From Hymenobacter sp. CRA2 (lineage in GTDB: Bacteria; Bacteroidota; Bacteroidia; Cytophagales; Hymenobacteraceae): a stretch of DNA of 64,000 nt. The DNA lies in assembly GCF_002007105.1 (NCBI RefSeq), contig NZ_MVBC01000014.1, forward strand, positions 83,521 to 147,520, given 5' to 3'. Below, in pieces: positions 43,006 to 52,678 of this stretch. A model generated the notes under the pieces. That model had not been told where the DNA came from, did no database searches, and was given only the letters and a program-made list of their open reading frames with translations. The translations under genes and the position numbers were made by a program. Position 1 is the first letter of the stretch. Every line of letters begins with the position of its first letter.

Positions 43006-43926
43006 CTAAGCCGGCGGCAGAAACACTTCGGCCAGCATGCAGCGCACGCTGCCTCCGCCCAGGGTTTCGATGGTGGGGATGGCCAGGGGCAGCAGCTCGC
43101 AGTAGCGACTCAGCGCCTGGCGTTGCGCCGGCGTAAGGGCTTCGTAGGCGCTCTGCGACATAGCCAGCAGTTCCCGGCCGCTGGCGGGCTGCAGCGCGAG
43201 CATGTTGCCGGCAAAGCGCGTCACCTGTTCGCGGGTGATGGGAATGATATCGTGGCCGGTGCGGGTGAGCGACGCCTCCACGGCGGCCCGCTCGGCGGCA
43301 TCGGCGATGCTGTCGAGGCAAATGACGGCAAAGCCCGCGCCCAGGCACATCATCACGTTGGTGTGGTAGATGGCGTGGCCCTGCGCATCGGTGGCCTGAA
43401 ACGCCACGGGCCGGTACCCCAGGCGCGTGGCCGCTTCGGCAAACAGGGCCGCATCGGTGCGGGGCGAGCGGGCGGCGTAGGCCACGCGGTGCTCGTGGTC
43501 GAAAATGATGCTGCCGGTGCCCTCCAGGAAGCGGCCCTCGGCTTCGTGGCCGGAGAGGTCGATGATTTCGCGAAGCGCAAACTGCCGGCCCAGCGCCTGC
43601 AATACGTCGGGGCGGCGCTCGGCGCGGCGACTGGGCGCGCACATGGGGTAGAGCACGGCGCGGCCGTCGGGGTGCAGGGTCAGCCAGTTGTTGGGAAATA
43701 CAGCGTCGGGCTTGGCGGGTACTTCGGTGTCGTCGAACACGAGCACCTGCACGCCCCGGCTGCGCAACGCAGTTACCAGCGCCTCAAATTCTGCCAACGC
43801 CTGGCGCTGGGCCCCATCGGACGTGAGGCCCGCCACGGATTGCTGAAAATGGTTGGAGGCGGCCGTTTCGGCATTGAAACCGAAGCGGGCGGGCCGAACG
43901 AGCAAGACGGTACGGGCAGCGGGCAT
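43006..43926 (-). CDS. ctlX: Citrulline utilisation hydrolase-like protein (CtlX), amidinotransferase fold
   Basis: This 306-residue protein of the guanidino-group-modifying superfamily has DAVFPNNWLTLHPDG, the catalytic EGTGSIIFDHEH, the His region AIYHTNVMMCLG and the nucleophile Cys in LGGGSVRCMLAEVFLP. The family includes arginine deiminase and dimethylargininase. CtlX proteins are linked to citrulline breakdown, but the assignment here is from motifs only. ATG at 43926 is the natural start. Confidence 0.85.
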   Translation of the reverse strand: MPAARTVLLVRPARFGFNAETAASNHFQQSVAGLTSDGAQRQALAEFEALVTALRSRGVQVLVFDDTEVPAKPDAVFPNNWLTLHPDGRAVLYPMCAPSRRAERRPDVLQALGRQFALREIIDLSGHEAEGRFLEGTGSIIFDHEHRVAYAARSPRTDAALFAEAATRLGYRPVAFQATDAQGHAIYHTNVMMCLGAGFAVICLDSIADAAERAAVEASLTRTGHDIIPITREQVTRFAGNMLALQPASGRELLAMSQSAYEALTPAQRQALSRYCELLPLAIPTIETLGGGSVRCMLAEVFLPPA

Positions 43927-44039
43927 AACAGCGGTGAGCCCGCCAAACGGGGACGGGCGCACCGCAAAGAAACATATCCATCCGACGACTTACCTGCCCC
44001 GCGCCTGCTTCGGCAAGGGCAGACTTCTTCGCTGGCTGG

Positions 44040-44708
44040 TTATGACCCGGGTGCGGCGACACCTACCGGCCCCACCGCCCGCCCAATGACAGCAAACAGC
44101 GGATCGGTAACGCTGCGCGGGCCGGGGCTGCGGTCAAGCTGCTCGATGCGGTGCCAGCCGCCGGCAGCCTGTAGGTACTGCGCCACTAGTTGCAGGTGGC
44201 CCTGGTCGTCCAGGGCGTGCCAGGCGGCAATGGCCTTGCTGGGAAAGCAGCGGTTGGAAAAGGTAATAACCAGCGGGGCTTCGGGCCGCAGCACCCGGGC
44301 CAGCTCGCGCATCACCGCCACGGGCTGGGTGAGGTAATCCACCGACACGCAGATGGCCGCGCCGTCGAAGCTGGCGTCGGCAAAAGGCAGCGCGGGCTGC
44401 TGGTTGAGGTCCTGCACCACGTAGGCGTGCAGGCGCGGGTTGGCGCGCAGCTCGGCCTCGTTCATGCCCAGGCCCACCACGCGGGCGTAGCTCACCTCGG
44501 GCGGCAGGTGGCTCACCCAGCTGCTCATCAGATCGAGCAAGGTGCCGCCGGCCGGGAAATACTCGCGGTAGAGCTGGGTAACGGCGGCAATGGCCCGGTC
44601 GTCGATGTGGGTGACGTAACGCGGGTGGCGGTAAAATTCCGCGTCGGGCGCTTCATCGAAGCGCTGAAACGCGCGGGCCGGAAATGGGGGCTGGTCGTCG
44701 GGATTCAT
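44040..44708 (-). CDS. Class I SAM-dependent methyltransferase
   Basis: This 222-residue protein has a SAM-binding region LLDLMSSWVSHLPPEV, which diverges from the classical GxGxG loop, followed by VVGLGMNEAEL and LPFADASFDGAAICVSVDYLTQP, typical of ubiquinone-type methyltransferases. The post-domain YLQAAGGWHRIEQLDR is also family-like. The substrate is unknown. Confidence 0.85.
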   Translation of the reverse strand: MNPDDQPPFPARAFQRFDEAPDAEFYRHPRYVTHIDDRAIAAVTQLYREYFPAGGTLLDLMSSWVSHLPPEVSYARVVGLGMNEAELRANPRLHAYVVQDLNQQPALPFADASFDGAAICVSVDYLTQPVAVMRELARVLRPEAPLVITFSNRCFPSKAIAAWHALDDQGHLQLVAQYLQAAGGWHRIEQLDRSPGPRSVTDPLFAVIGRAVGPVGVAAPGS

Positions 44709-44768
44709 GGCGCGGGCTTTCTCTGCTCAATGACAAAAGCCCGTTGCAGTTGGTTCGGCCGCCCGGCC

Positions 44769-45965
44769 CTACAGGTACGAGAGCCACCAGTAGGCGTGCT
44801 GCTGCTTGTAGCGGGCGTACCAGCGGCAGGGCCAGTAGATGAGCAACACCAGCACGGCCCACACCAGATAGGCCCGCCACAGGTGAAACGTGTAGGCCGC
44901 GGGCCAGTTTTGCTGGGGCTCAAACCCGAAGTTGACCGCCTGCCCGAAGGCCAGCCGCGTCCATACCCAGGCGCTGCCGCTAATAAGGGCCAGGTGCAGC
45001 AGAAAGTAGAAAAACGGCACCTGCCCGAAGGTCCGTAGCACCCGGCTCACTGCACCGGTGGCGCGCTCCAGCCCGGCCAGCAACAGCAGCGCCACGCCCA
45101 GCGTGAGGCTAAGGAAGAGCAACGACGGTGGGTACTTCTGCACATTCAAGAAGGACAACACCGTGTACAACGCCCCGCGCGGCTGCACGCTCCAGGGCTG
45201 CGGGTCGCCGTAACCATTGAGCAGCCGCAGCCCGACGAACAGCACCAACAGAGCCGCCCCCGCGCCTACCAGCCAGCGTTGCCGCTGGCCAGCCTCGGCC
45301 CGAAACCACGGCCCGATGAGGTAGCCCGCCAGCATGACGCCCGTCCAGGGCAGCACGGCGTAGGCTTCCAGCAAGGGCGGCAATGGCGGCAGCGCTACCA
45401 CGCCGGGCGGGTTGTGGAGCAGGGCCCACCACCAGTTACCGGCCGTAACGGGCTGCGTCGGCGCCAGCAGGTTGTGCCCGCCGATGATGAGCACCGCCAG
45501 CGCCACCAGCACCGGCCGCGGCAGCCAGATCAGCCCGGCCAGCAGCACCATCGCCCAGCCAATGGCCCAGATGACTTCCAGCACCAGCAGCTGGTGGCTC
45601 CACTGCAGCAGGAAGGTGATGACGATTAATTCCAGCGCCACCAACCATAGCCCGCGGGTAAGCAAAAAACGGCTGACGCGCCCCCGGTTGGGCTGTTTTT
45701 GCGCGTACAGATAGATGCTGACGCCGGAGAGAAAGACGAACGTGGGCGCGCAGAAATGCGTGACCCACCGGGTGAAGAACAGCGCCACCGAGGCCTGCGT
45801 CACATCTTCGGGCCGGACGGTACTCGGGCTCCAGAACTCGCGGATGTGGTCCAGGGCCATGATGACCATGACTAGGCCGCGCACCACATCGATGCTGGCT
45901 ACGCGGACTTTGGTGGCGGATGGCACCGCGGTTCCGGCGGGAAGAGAAGTAACGAGCTGAGCCAT
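44769..45965 (-). CDS. Heparan-alpha-glucosaminide acetyltransferase-like membrane protein (DUF1624)
   Basis: This 398-residue protein has about ten membrane helices and the family N-terminus VASIDVVRGLVMVIMALDHIREF with the R-G and D-H-I-R motifs. It continues FFTRWVTHFCAPTFVFLSG, and GYLIGPWF matches the family too. Relatives acetylate sugars across a membrane, which suggests acetylation of a glycan or lipid. No substrate evidence is available. ATG at 45965 is used; a longer frame upstream is not. Confidence 0.82.
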   Translation of the reverse strand: MAQLVTSLPAGTAVPSATKVRVASIDVVRGLVMVIMALDHIREFWSPSTVRPEDVTQASVALFFTRWVTHFCAPTFVFLSGVSIYLYAQKQPNRGRVSRFLLTRGLWLVALELIVITFLLQWSHQLLVLEVIWAIGWAMVLLAGLIWLPRPVLVALAVLIIGGHNLLAPTQPVTAGNWWWALLHNPPGVVALPPLPPLLEAYAVLPWTGVMLAGYLIGPWFRAEAGQRQRWLVGAGAALLVLFVGLRLLNGYGDPQPWSVQPRGALYTVLSFLNVQKYPPSLLFLSLTLGVALLLLAGLERATGAVSRVLRTFGQVPFFYFLLHLALISGSAWVWTRLAFGQAVNFGFEPQQNWPAAYTFHLWRAYLVWAVLVLLIYWPCRWYARYKQQHAYWWLSYL

Positions 45966-46412
45966 AGTCGACGGGAAGTAGGAGAAGCACCAGCAGCCCG
46001 CTGCCACCGGCTAGCGCTGCTGCGTCAGGAAGTTGTCGATTATCGCCGTGATTTCCGCCTGCCGGATTGCGGCTAAGTAGTACCCTGCACCTCAACGTCG
46101 GGCTCCTGCTGCTCCGTCGAGGCTATAAGGGTGCGTGCCGACGGGGCGCAGAAGCAGGCGTTGAGCAGCGGAGCCGGCTCGGGTGGGTATTCGGAGTAGC
46201 CAATGCATGTGGTACCTAAACCGCTCCTGCGGGCTGCAAAAGCCGAAACGACAACTTCCGGCTCCGCCCAGCGCAGGTGCACCACATGAAAATGCTATAG
46301 CCAAACGAGGCTCAGTGCAACTAAACTTGCACTGTCGATTCGTCGCTGCTTCTCAGGGCATTAGAAGCCATTCGACGCTTTTTCCGCGCTTCTCTTTCTT
46401 ACCTAACCTGCT
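45966..46412. other. Intergenic region between divergent genes
   Basis: A 447-base divergent gap. It must hold promoters for the DUF1624 and FMO genes but I see no clear box, repeat or RNA. Frames across it look spurious. Confidence 0.4.
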
Positions 46413-47981
46413 ATGAAAACCAACCAAGTAGCCATCATCGGCGGCGGCCCCGCCGGTATTGCCGCCGCCAAGTCCCTGCTCGAAGACGGCCTCACGCCCG
46501 TCATCATCGAACAAAGCGGCAGCCTCGGCGGCCAATGGAACCAGGGCGCGGCCCACAGCGGGCAGTGGCCCGGCATGCCGGCTAATTCCTGCCACATCAA
46601 AATGTCGTTTTCCGACTACGACTACCCGGCCGGCACGCCCATGTACCCGAGCACCGAGCAGGTGCTGGCCTACCTGAAGGACTACGCCCACCACTTCAGC
46701 GTGGATCAGCACGTGCGCTTTCACACCCGCGTGGAGCTGATTTGCCGCGGCGCGGAGGGCCAGTACGTCGTGTGGACGGTGAACCGGGCCGGCGAGCGGC
46801 GCACCGAGGTTTTCTCGCACGTCATTGTGGCCACGGGGCGCTACAACAAGCCGCACTACCCGAACACACCCGGCCTCGACCACTTCCACGGCCGCGTGAT
46901 GCACTCAATGGAATACCGCGGCCGCGAACCTTTCCGCGGGCAGCGCGTGCTGGTGGTCGGCAACAGCATCAGCGGGCTGGAAATTGCCAGCGACCTGGCC
47001 CGCAACCCCGATACCACGGTTATTTCCTCGGCCCGCAAGCCGCGCTACATCGCCCGCAAAATGATGCTGGGCGTGCCCACCGACCAGCTGGCTTTCACCC
47101 GCTTCGGGGCCTACGCCAGCCGCGCCCTGCCGCCCGCTGAGGCCGCCGAAGGACTGAAGCAGCTGGTGCTGGCCGCCGTGGGCAACCCGGCAGATTTCGG
47201 TGGCCTGCGCCCCGCCGACAACGCGCTGGAAGCCGGCTTCGCGCAGTGCCAGGATTACCTCGACCATGTGCAGGCCGGCCGCATCCGCGCCGTCGCGGGC
47301 GTGCAGGCCTACGCCCCCGGCACGGCGGTGCTCACCAGCGGCGAGCAGCTGCACGTGGATACCGTCATTCTGGCCACGGGCTACGACCTGCACCTGCCCT
47401 TCCTGCACGAGGAGCTGCAGCTCACCGTCAATCTGGACCGCAAGCACCTCGACCTACACCACTTCACCTTCCACCCGGCCCTGCCCAACTTTGCCTTCAT
47501 GGGCTTGTTTGAGCAAATCGGTTCCTACTTCGTGTCGGCCGAGCTGCAGGCGCGCTGGATATCGGCCTGCTGGAGCGGTGCCTGCGCCCCACCCACGGCG
47601 GCGCAGATGGAAACGGGCCTGCAGGAGTTTCAGCACTTCCGGCAGCACCGCGGCATGACCACCTGCCAGGAAGTGGCCGAGCTGATTTCCGCCAACCTGG
47701 GCGTAGCCCCCACCCTTTCGCGCTACCCCGAGCTGGCCGCTGAGCTGTTCTTCGGCATGCTGGCGCCCGCGCAGTTTCGCCTCGAAGGCCACGGCAGCCA
47801 AGCCGGTGCCCGGGCCCGCTTCGAGCGCAACGTGCGCTTCTTTATGGATGGCCAGCCCATGCAGCTCACCGAACAGCAGCTGGCCCAGCTGCAGATGCTG
47901 GCCGCCCGCCTGCCGCAGCACGCGCAGCTCCAGGCGCTGATGCAGCAGCTACAGCCCGCCGAAGCGGAGGCCGTGGCGTAA
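46413..47981 (+). CDS. Flavin-containing monooxygenase family protein
   Basis: This 522-residue FAD- and NADPH-dependent monooxygenase has FAD-binding VAIIGGGPAGIAAAKSLL, NADPH-binding VLVVGNSISGLEIASDLA and the family identifier FHGRVMHSMEY (F-x-G-x-x-x-H-x-x-x-Y/F). ILATGYDLHLPF is the final FMO motif. The enzyme would insert an oxygen into a nitrogen-, sulphur- or ketone-bearing substrate; the substrate is unknown. A stem-loop follows the stop. Confidence 0.9.
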   Translation: MKTNQVAIIGGGPAGIAAAKSLLEDGLTPVIIEQSGSLGGQWNQGAAHSGQWPGMPANSCHIKMSFSDYDYPAGTPMYPSTEQVLAYLKDYAHHFSVDQHVRFHTRVELICRGAEGQYVVWTVNRAGERRTEVFSHVIVATGRYNKPHYPNTPGLDHFHGRVMHSMEYRGREPFRGQRVLVVGNSISGLEIASDLARNPDTTVISSARKPRYIARKMMLGVPTDQLAFTRFGAYASRALPPAEAAEGLKQLVLAAVGNPADFGGLRPADNALEAGFAQCQDYLDHVQAGRIRAVAGVQAYAPGTAVLTSGEQLHVDTVILATGYDLHLPFLHEELQLTVNLDRKHLDLHHFTFHPALPNFAFMGLFEQIGSYFVSAELQARWISACWSGACAPPTAAQMETGLQEFQHFRQHRGMTTCQEVAELISANLGVAPTLSRYPELAAELFFGMLAPAQFRLEGHGSQAGARARFERNVRFFMDGQPMQLTEQQLAQLQMLAARLPQHAQLQALMQQLQPAEAEAVA

Positions 47982-48003
47982 CGCCCTGCCCCGAGAAAAG
48001 CTA

Positions 48004-48040
48004 CAACGGCCCGCTGACTTGCATCAGCGGGCCGTTGCTG
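48004..48040 (+). terminator. Stem-loop terminator after the FMO gene
   Basis: Arms of 14 bases (48004-48017 and 48024-48037; core ACGGCCCGCTGA) with a six-base loop. The T-run after it is weak, so efficiency is uncertain. Confidence 0.65.
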
Positions 48041-48070
48041 GTTTCAGGCCGCAGCCAATTACGGGAAGAG

Positions 48071-48904
48071 CTACAGCTGCTTGGTCATCAGCAGCCCGCC
48101 GTAGGAAAAGCCGTTGACGTTGACGCCCTGCATGGGTACCACCGACACGCCGCTGCCTTTGGTGACCTTGTGCAGCTGCGGCACCACGATGCCAATGGTG
48201 GTGCCCACGGCGTAGCCCACGAGGTTGTCGGAGAGGAAGTGCTTGCCGGCCTCGATGCGCGACACAGCTACAGCGGCAGGCACCAACGCAGCGGCCGTCC
48301 ACACGTAGGGCTCGGCCCGGGAACCGGGGTTGAAGTCGTGGAAAACCTTGGCGGCGAAGAAGGTAGCCGTGGCCGTGTGGGCGGTATGGCCGGCAAAAAA
48401 GGAGTTGGTGGCAATGCGGCTCGTGCGCTTGTTTTCGGGCCCATCGGTGCCGTACAGGAAGGGTCGGTAGCGAGACACCGAGCCCACCGTGAGGGTAAAC
48501 GCCGCGGCCGTGCTGGCCAGCGTCTCGGCGTACAGGCCGAGCACCTGCCCGTAACGGCCGCGGGCGTTGGGGTCCAAGGCCAGCAGGCCGGGCGCCGCCA
48601 CCAGCGAGCCGTAGCAGAGCACGTCACCCACCGTTTGGGCCTTGTCGCTGTAGTTGCCGGCCGCGAACCGGTCGAACTTGGGTACGTCGTTTTTGCTGAG
48701 GCTGGCCAACTCGGTCTGGCTCAGGCCGTGTTTCTTCTTCACCAGCAGCAGGCCCATGCCACCGAGCGCGCCTATGCCCACGGTCACGGGCGCATCGACG
48801 ACGAAGCGGGTGCGGTACGGCGAGGAGGCTTGCTGCGCGGTAGCCACGGGGCCGGCCGACACGCACAGCGCGCCGGCCAGGGCAAGGGAATAAGGGAGCT
48901 TCAT
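48071..48904 (-). CDS. PAP2 family phosphatase
   Basis: This 277-residue phosphatidic-acid-phosphatase-type enzyme has a signal peptide (SLALAGALCVSAGPVATAQ). The three motifs are recognisable as SVSRYRPFLYG, NSFFAGHTAHTATA and SRIEAGKHFLSDNLVG, with the catalytic histidines in motifs two and three. It could dephosphorylate lipids or undecaprenyl-type carriers in the periplasm. ATG at 48904 fits the signal peptide; longer upstream frames are excluded. Confidence 0.88.
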   Translation of the reverse strand: MKLPYSLALAGALCVSAGPVATAQQASSPYRTRFVVDAPVTVGIGALGGMGLLLVKKKHGLSQTELASLSKNDVPKFDRFAAGNYSDKAQTVGDVLCYGSLVAAPGLLALDPNARGRYGQVLGLYAETLASTAAAFTLTVGSVSRYRPFLYGTDGPENKRTSRIATNSFFAGHTAHTATATFFAAKVFHDFNPGSRAEPYVWTAAALVPAAVAVSRIEAGKHFLSDNLVGYAVGTTIGIVVPQLHKVTKGSGVSVVPMQGVNVNGFSYGGLLMTKQL

Positions 48905-49011
48905 AGCGGGAGCGTTGGCAACTTCTTGCTGGCTCAAACGCGTAACCGCCGAGTTGGGTTGACTGCGCGGTATCAGCCTCGTTGCTGCGGCTTTTGCGGC
49001 CCACCCTAGGC

Positions 49012-49617
49012 TTACGCGTCGGCGGGCGGCAGCTGCCAGCTTACCTGCTCCGCCCACAGCGCGGCGGCCTGGTACACGAGGTGAAACACGGGCTCTTTGA
49101 GGTACAAGTACCCGTCGATGCTGGCCGGAAACAGCCCGGCCGCCCGCCGCTTCAGCAGCTCGTACTCGGCGCGGGCCGGGGCGTTGGCGCGCAGGTAGTC
49201 ACGAAAAAGCAGGGCGTAGCGGGCATTGAAGCGGCCCGCCTCCCGGATGTGCATGTGCACCCGCCGCTCACCAGCAGGCTCGCGCATGTACAGTTTGCGC
49301 AGCTCCGGCGAATCGGCCGGCAAGGGGTGGTACACGTCGTACTGCCAGCTGCGGCCTTGCTGGAAGCCGGCGGCCCACAGCGGCTGCAGGCGCGTGGCCG
49401 CCGCGGGCAGCTCCGGCACCGTCAGCTGCACGTCGATAACATCCTTGGCGCGGAGGCCGGGCACGGCCGTGGACCCGATGTGGTCGATGCGGGTCACGGC
49501 CGGGCCGACCACTGCCCGGATGCGCTGCGCCAGCTCGGCAAACTCCTCCCTCCAGGCCGCGCGGTATGGCACCAGCACCACGGGCCGGGAGGGCCCAAAC
49601 GAATCGTAAGACAACAT
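49012..49617 (-). CDS. GrpB family protein (nucleotidyltransferase fold)
   Basis: This 201-residue UPF0157/GrpB-type protein has VVLVPYRAAWREEFAEL and RIDHIGSTAVPGLRAKDVIDVQL, with G-S-x-A-x-x-G and D-x-D-like positions typical of this nucleotidyltransferase-like fold. The function is not established. It lies upstream of the PAP2 gene on the same strand. Confidence 0.85.
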   Translation of the reverse strand: MLSYDSFGPSRPVVLVPYRAAWREEFAELAQRIRAVVGPAVTRIDHIGSTAVPGLRAKDVIDVQLTVPELPAAATRLQPLWAAGFQQGRSWQYDVYHPLPADSPELRKLYMREPAGERRVHMHIREAGRFNARYALLFRDYLRANAPARAEYELLKRRAAGLFPASIDGYLYLKEPVFHLVYQAAALWAEQVSWQLPPADA

Positions 49618-49834
49618 GGCGTGGGTAAAGAAAGCGAGTGGAGCGAAGGTATTGGCTATAGCTCAGTGCTCGAAGGACGCGCCTTCATCCTTCTGATTCA
49701 CCTCTGCCTTGCCCTAATTGGCGTTGGGCATCTGCCCGGCCAGGGCTGTGCTTCCCCCTATCGTTCGGTTCGTTTCCACTCCTACCTTTACCGGCCCGCT
49801 GCTGGTAGCGTGCTGCCCTTACTTGTACCATCCT

Positions 49835-50602
49835 ATGCGCAATTTTCTAGGTCCGCTGGCTTCGGTTACGCTGCTGGTTCTGCTCATTTTCGGCGGGCTG
49901 CGGCTGCTGCACCTGTCCACCGGCACGCTCATCGACTGGGTGGTGGGCATCGGTATTTTCTGGTGGCTGGCGGCCATCGTGGTGCTCCCCTGGAACACGC
50001 ATTTCGCGGCCAAGGACGTGCTGGAGGAGGTGCGTCTCTCGCACGCCAAGGGCATTGCCGTCGACCCGGCCACCGAGGCGTTTGCCGGCCGGCTGGCGCG
50101 GCGCTTCTGGTGGCTGGCGGTGGGCCTGCACGTGGTATCGGCCGTGGCGCTCTATCTGCTGGCCTATTACCAGCTGACGCCCGTGGGCTATGCCGCCGCG
50201 GCCGCGGCGCTGCTGCTCACCTTCGCCCGCCCGGCCCAGCGCGCCTACGAGCACCTGAGCCGCCGGCTGCAGACCCTACAGCACCAGGTGCACTACCCGC
50301 GCGAAGATGTGGTGGAGTTGCGTGACCGGGTACTGACGCTGGAAACGCAGCTCAAGCACGTCAGCACGTCCCTCGATGTGAACGAGCCCGAGTCCTGGGC
50401 CCACGGGCAGCAGCAAACCCTGGCCGGCCTTCGCCTGCTCATCGACCGCCTCGACGCGCGCCTGGAAGAGCTGGCCCGCCACAACAGCCGGGAGCACGAA
50501 GCCCTGGCCCGCCAAAGCGCCACCGATATTGCCCGGCTCTCCGAAGACGCGCAGTTTCTGAATCAGGTCCGCGAGCTGATTCGCTTTGTGAAGGGCGCCT
50601 GA
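49835..50602 (+). CDS. Membrane protein with C-terminal coiled coil
   Basis: The protein has 255 residues. Four hydrophobic helices lie in residues 7-27, 33-52, 90-110 and 115-130, followed by a long charged coiled coil (VELRDRVLTLETQLKHV and later RLDARLEELARHN). No family was recognised. The topology suggests a membrane scaffold or sensor, which is not provable here. ATG at 49835 is used because upstream codons run into low-likelihood sequence. Confidence 0.65.
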   Translation: MRNFLGPLASVTLLVLLIFGGLRLLHLSTGTLIDWVVGIGIFWWLAAIVVLPWNTHFAAKDVLEEVRLSHAKGIAVDPATEAFAGRLARRFWWLAVGLHVVSAVALYLLAYYQLTPVGYAAAAAALLLTFARPAQRAYEHLSRRLQTLQHQVHYPREDVVELRDRVLTLETQLKHVSTSLDVNEPESWAHGQQQTLAGLRLLIDRLDARLEELARHNSREHEALARQSATDIARLSEDAQFLNQVRELIRFVKGA

Positions 50603-50616
50603 GCCTCTAGGCAGCA

Positions 50617-51063
50617 CTAGGGCACCAGCGCCCAGTTGAAGCCGATGCCGTTCTGGCTATCGGCCTCCAGTTTCGGCTGCGGAAAGGGCTGCGGCGTGCC
50701 ATCGGCCGCCACCACAACCAGACTCTTGTAGGGCACGAACACGTAAATTCGGTCGCCGGGCTGCACCAGCTTCATCCAGGCACTCAGGTCTACGTCCGGC
50801 CCGTTGGCGTGTATGCTGGGCACGAGGGGGCGCCGACCGCGTACCAGGGTCAGCTCGGCATCGGTAAACCGGTAGGAGGAGCTGCGCGGGCACTCCGGCG
50901 CCGGGTCCACCTGCAAGGTCACCTTGGGTGCCAACGGGGCCCCGCTACGGGGCACTTCCTGGTTGTTGCGCAGCACTTTCACCACTGGAAGGGCACAGCC
51001 CGTTTGGCCGGCGACGGGCCTGACTACGGCCAGCAAGGCCACCGCGAATAATGACTTCAGCAT
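50617..51063 (-). CDS. Hypothetical secreted protein
   Basis: This 148-residue protein has a signal peptide (LKSLFAVALLAVVRPVAGQ). The mature chain has two Cys residues near each end of a strand-rich region (CALPVVKVLRNNQEVP, ECPRSSSYRFTDAELTLVRG) and a basic patch. No known family was recognised, though the layout has some likeness to GldM-type beta domains. It is convergent with the coiled-coil gene. Confidence 0.6.
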   Translation of the reverse strand: MLKSLFAVALLAVVRPVAGQTGCALPVVKVLRNNQEVPRSGAPLAPKVTLQVDPAPECPRSSSYRFTDAELTLVRGRRPLVPSIHANGPDVDLSAWMKLVQPGDRIYVFVPYKSLVVVAADGTPQPFPQPKLEADSQNGIGFNWALVP

Positions 51064-51468
51064 GGGAATAACAGGTTACTTGGCTTACAAGCTATTAGCA
51101 ACGCGCCTCTCTCATTATTAGCGCCTTACCATCTACATATTTTAATTCTTTAATCTATCAGTTGTATTCAATGCGTGTTTGGATTTCGTCAAAACCGCTT
51201 GAGCCCGCCGAAGCATGACCAGAAATGCTGGCTCCCCAACAGGCCTTTATGCCATAGTGCCTCCGCCAAAGCTGTAATGGTCAATCAACGCATCGACCAG
51301 CGCCAGTCATAACCTAAGCACAATAGCGCCAAACAGCGCGCTGCTTTCGGCGTGCCGGGGCCGCGGAAGGAGCCGCCCAATAACTTCCAAGCCAGGATAC
51401 GGGTATTAGCAGTTCCGCCGCCGGCTGCAAGCCCGGCTTATCTGCACGCTCTTACCTCTGCCCTTTTC
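51064..51468. other. Intergenic region with AT-rich stretch and IS-end-like repeat
   Basis: AT-rich sequence (51110-51175) precedes a diverged repeat copy at 51173-51220 (GCGTGTTTGGATTTCG, then CGAAGCATGACC), related to the element at 20558. No gene is seen. The NmrA promoter was not identified. Confidence 0.5.
51173..51220 (+). repeat. Diverged copy of the IS5-type MITE end
   Basis: It aligns with 20563-20612 (GCGTATTTGGATTTTGC...GTCATGCTTCGG), allowing for gaps. The other end is missing, so it is a decayed remnant. Confidence 0.5.
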
Positions 51469-52416
51469 ATGGCCGCTACTGCCGAAAACAACCAATACCC
51501 ATCCACCTCGCCGGAGGCTCCACTCGTGGTGCTGGCCGGCGCCACCGGACAGCTCGGCCTGCTCATCGCCCACCACCTGCGCCAGCGCGGGGCCCGGGTG
51601 CGCGCCCTGATCCGGCTCGGCAGCCGCGCCTCCGCCGAAGCCGAATCCTTGCGGCTGCAGGGCGTGGAACTGGCCGAGGTCGACTACGACTTCGTCACCA
51701 GCCTTACTCAGGCCTGCCGGGGAGCCAGTTGCGTGGTATCGGCCCTGTCGGGCCTGCGCGAAGTCATCGTGGAGGCCCAAACGCGGCTGCTGCAGGGAGC
51801 CGTAGCGGCTGAAGTGCCGCGCTTCATTCCGTCCGACTTCTCCGCCGACTTCACGAAGCTGCTCGCCGGCTCCAACCGCAACTTCGACCTGCGCCGCGAG
51901 TTTCAACGCCGCATGGACCGCGCGCCCATTCAGGCCACGTCCATCCTCAACGGCATGTTCATGGACCTGCTCAAGGGGCAGGCCCCGCTGATTCAGCCTG
52001 GCCCGGGTTTGCTCATCTACTGGGGCGACGCCGACCAGCCGCTGGACTTCACGACCATGGTCGATACCGCCGCCTTCACCGCGGCCGCGGCCCTCGACCC
52101 CGACACGCCCCGCTACCTGCGCGTGGCCGGCGACGTGCTGAGCATCCGTGGGCTGCAGGGTGCGGCCAGCGCGGCCTTTGGCAAGAGCTTCCGGCCGCTG
52201 CGCGTCGGCGGCCTGGGCACCCTGGCCACCCTGATCAAGGTAACGCGCACGCTGGCTCCGGCCAAAGAAGAAATTTTCCCGCCCTGGCAGGGCATGCAAT
52301 ACCTGCACAACATGCTCAGCGGTCAGGCCAAGCTAGCCGAGCCGCTCGACAACGCCCGCTACCCGGATATTCGCTGGACCACGGTGCGGGAGTTGCTGGC
52401 CACCCACCACGGCTAA
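51469..52416 (+). CDS. NmrA-like NAD(P)-binding protein
   Basis: This 315-residue atypical short-chain dehydrogenase has the nucleotide-binding VVLAGATGQLGLLIAHHLRQ, basic residues after strand two (ALIRLGSR), which favour NADP, VVSALSGL, and RFIPSDFSADFTK. It matches NmrA/HSCARG-like and isoflavone-reductase-like proteins, which may act as redox sensors or reductases. ATG at 51469 is preferred. Downstream lies the terminator of the opposite-strand cold-shock gene. Confidence 0.85.
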   Translation: MAATAENNQYPSTSPEAPLVVLAGATGQLGLLIAHHLRQRGARVRALIRLGSRASAEAESLRLQGVELAEVDYDFVTSLTQACRGASCVVSALSGLREVIVEAQTRLLQGAVAAEVPRFIPSDFSADFTKLLAGSNRNFDLRREFQRRMDRAPIQATSILNGMFMDLLKGQAPLIQPGPGLLIYWGDADQPLDFTTMVDTAAFTAAAALDPDTPRYLRVAGDVLSIRGLQGAASAAFGKSFRPLRVGGLGTLATLIKVTRTLAPAKEEIFPPWQGMQYLHNMLSGQAKLAEPLDNARYPDIRWTTVRELLATHHG

Positions 52417-52433
52417 CCGAACCTCATAGGCAC

Positions 52434-52463
52434 AAAAAAACAGCGCACCGGGTAGGTGCGCTG
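52434..52463 (-). terminator. Intrinsic terminator of the first cold-shock gene
   Basis: On the minus strand, arms CAGCGCACC and GGTGCGCTG with a five-base loop are followed by TTTTTTT (plus-strand A7 at 52434-52440). Confidence 0.88.
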
Positions 52464-52486
52464 CTTGCTGTTGAAGGGCTCGGCGA

Positions 52487-52678
52487 TTAAGCGCGACGCA
52501 CTTTCACGGCGTTCAGGCCTTTACGGCCCTGCTCTACTTCGAACTCCACTTTGTCGTTGTCGCGGATTTCGTCGATGAGGCCGGTAACGTGAACGAATAC
52601 GTCCTGACCGGTGGTGCTGTCGTTGATGAAACCAAACCCTTTGGTCTCATTGAAGAATTTTACGGTTCCCGTTGCCAT
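52487..52678 (-). CDS. Cold-shock protein, CspA family (copy 1)
   Basis: This 63-residue OB-fold protein binds single-stranded RNA and DNA and acts as an RNA chaperone. RNP1 is KGFGFI and RNP2 is VFVHVT; it begins TGTVKFFNETKGFGFIND. It differs from the copy at 54460 by only a few residues. The two share a conserved leader of about 100 bases upstream of the ATG and similar terminators, so both are likely recent duplicates under related control. Confidence 0.97.
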   Translation of the reverse strand: MATGTVKFFNETKGFGFINDSTTGQDVFVHVTGLIDEIRDNDKVEFEVEQGRKGLNAVKVRRA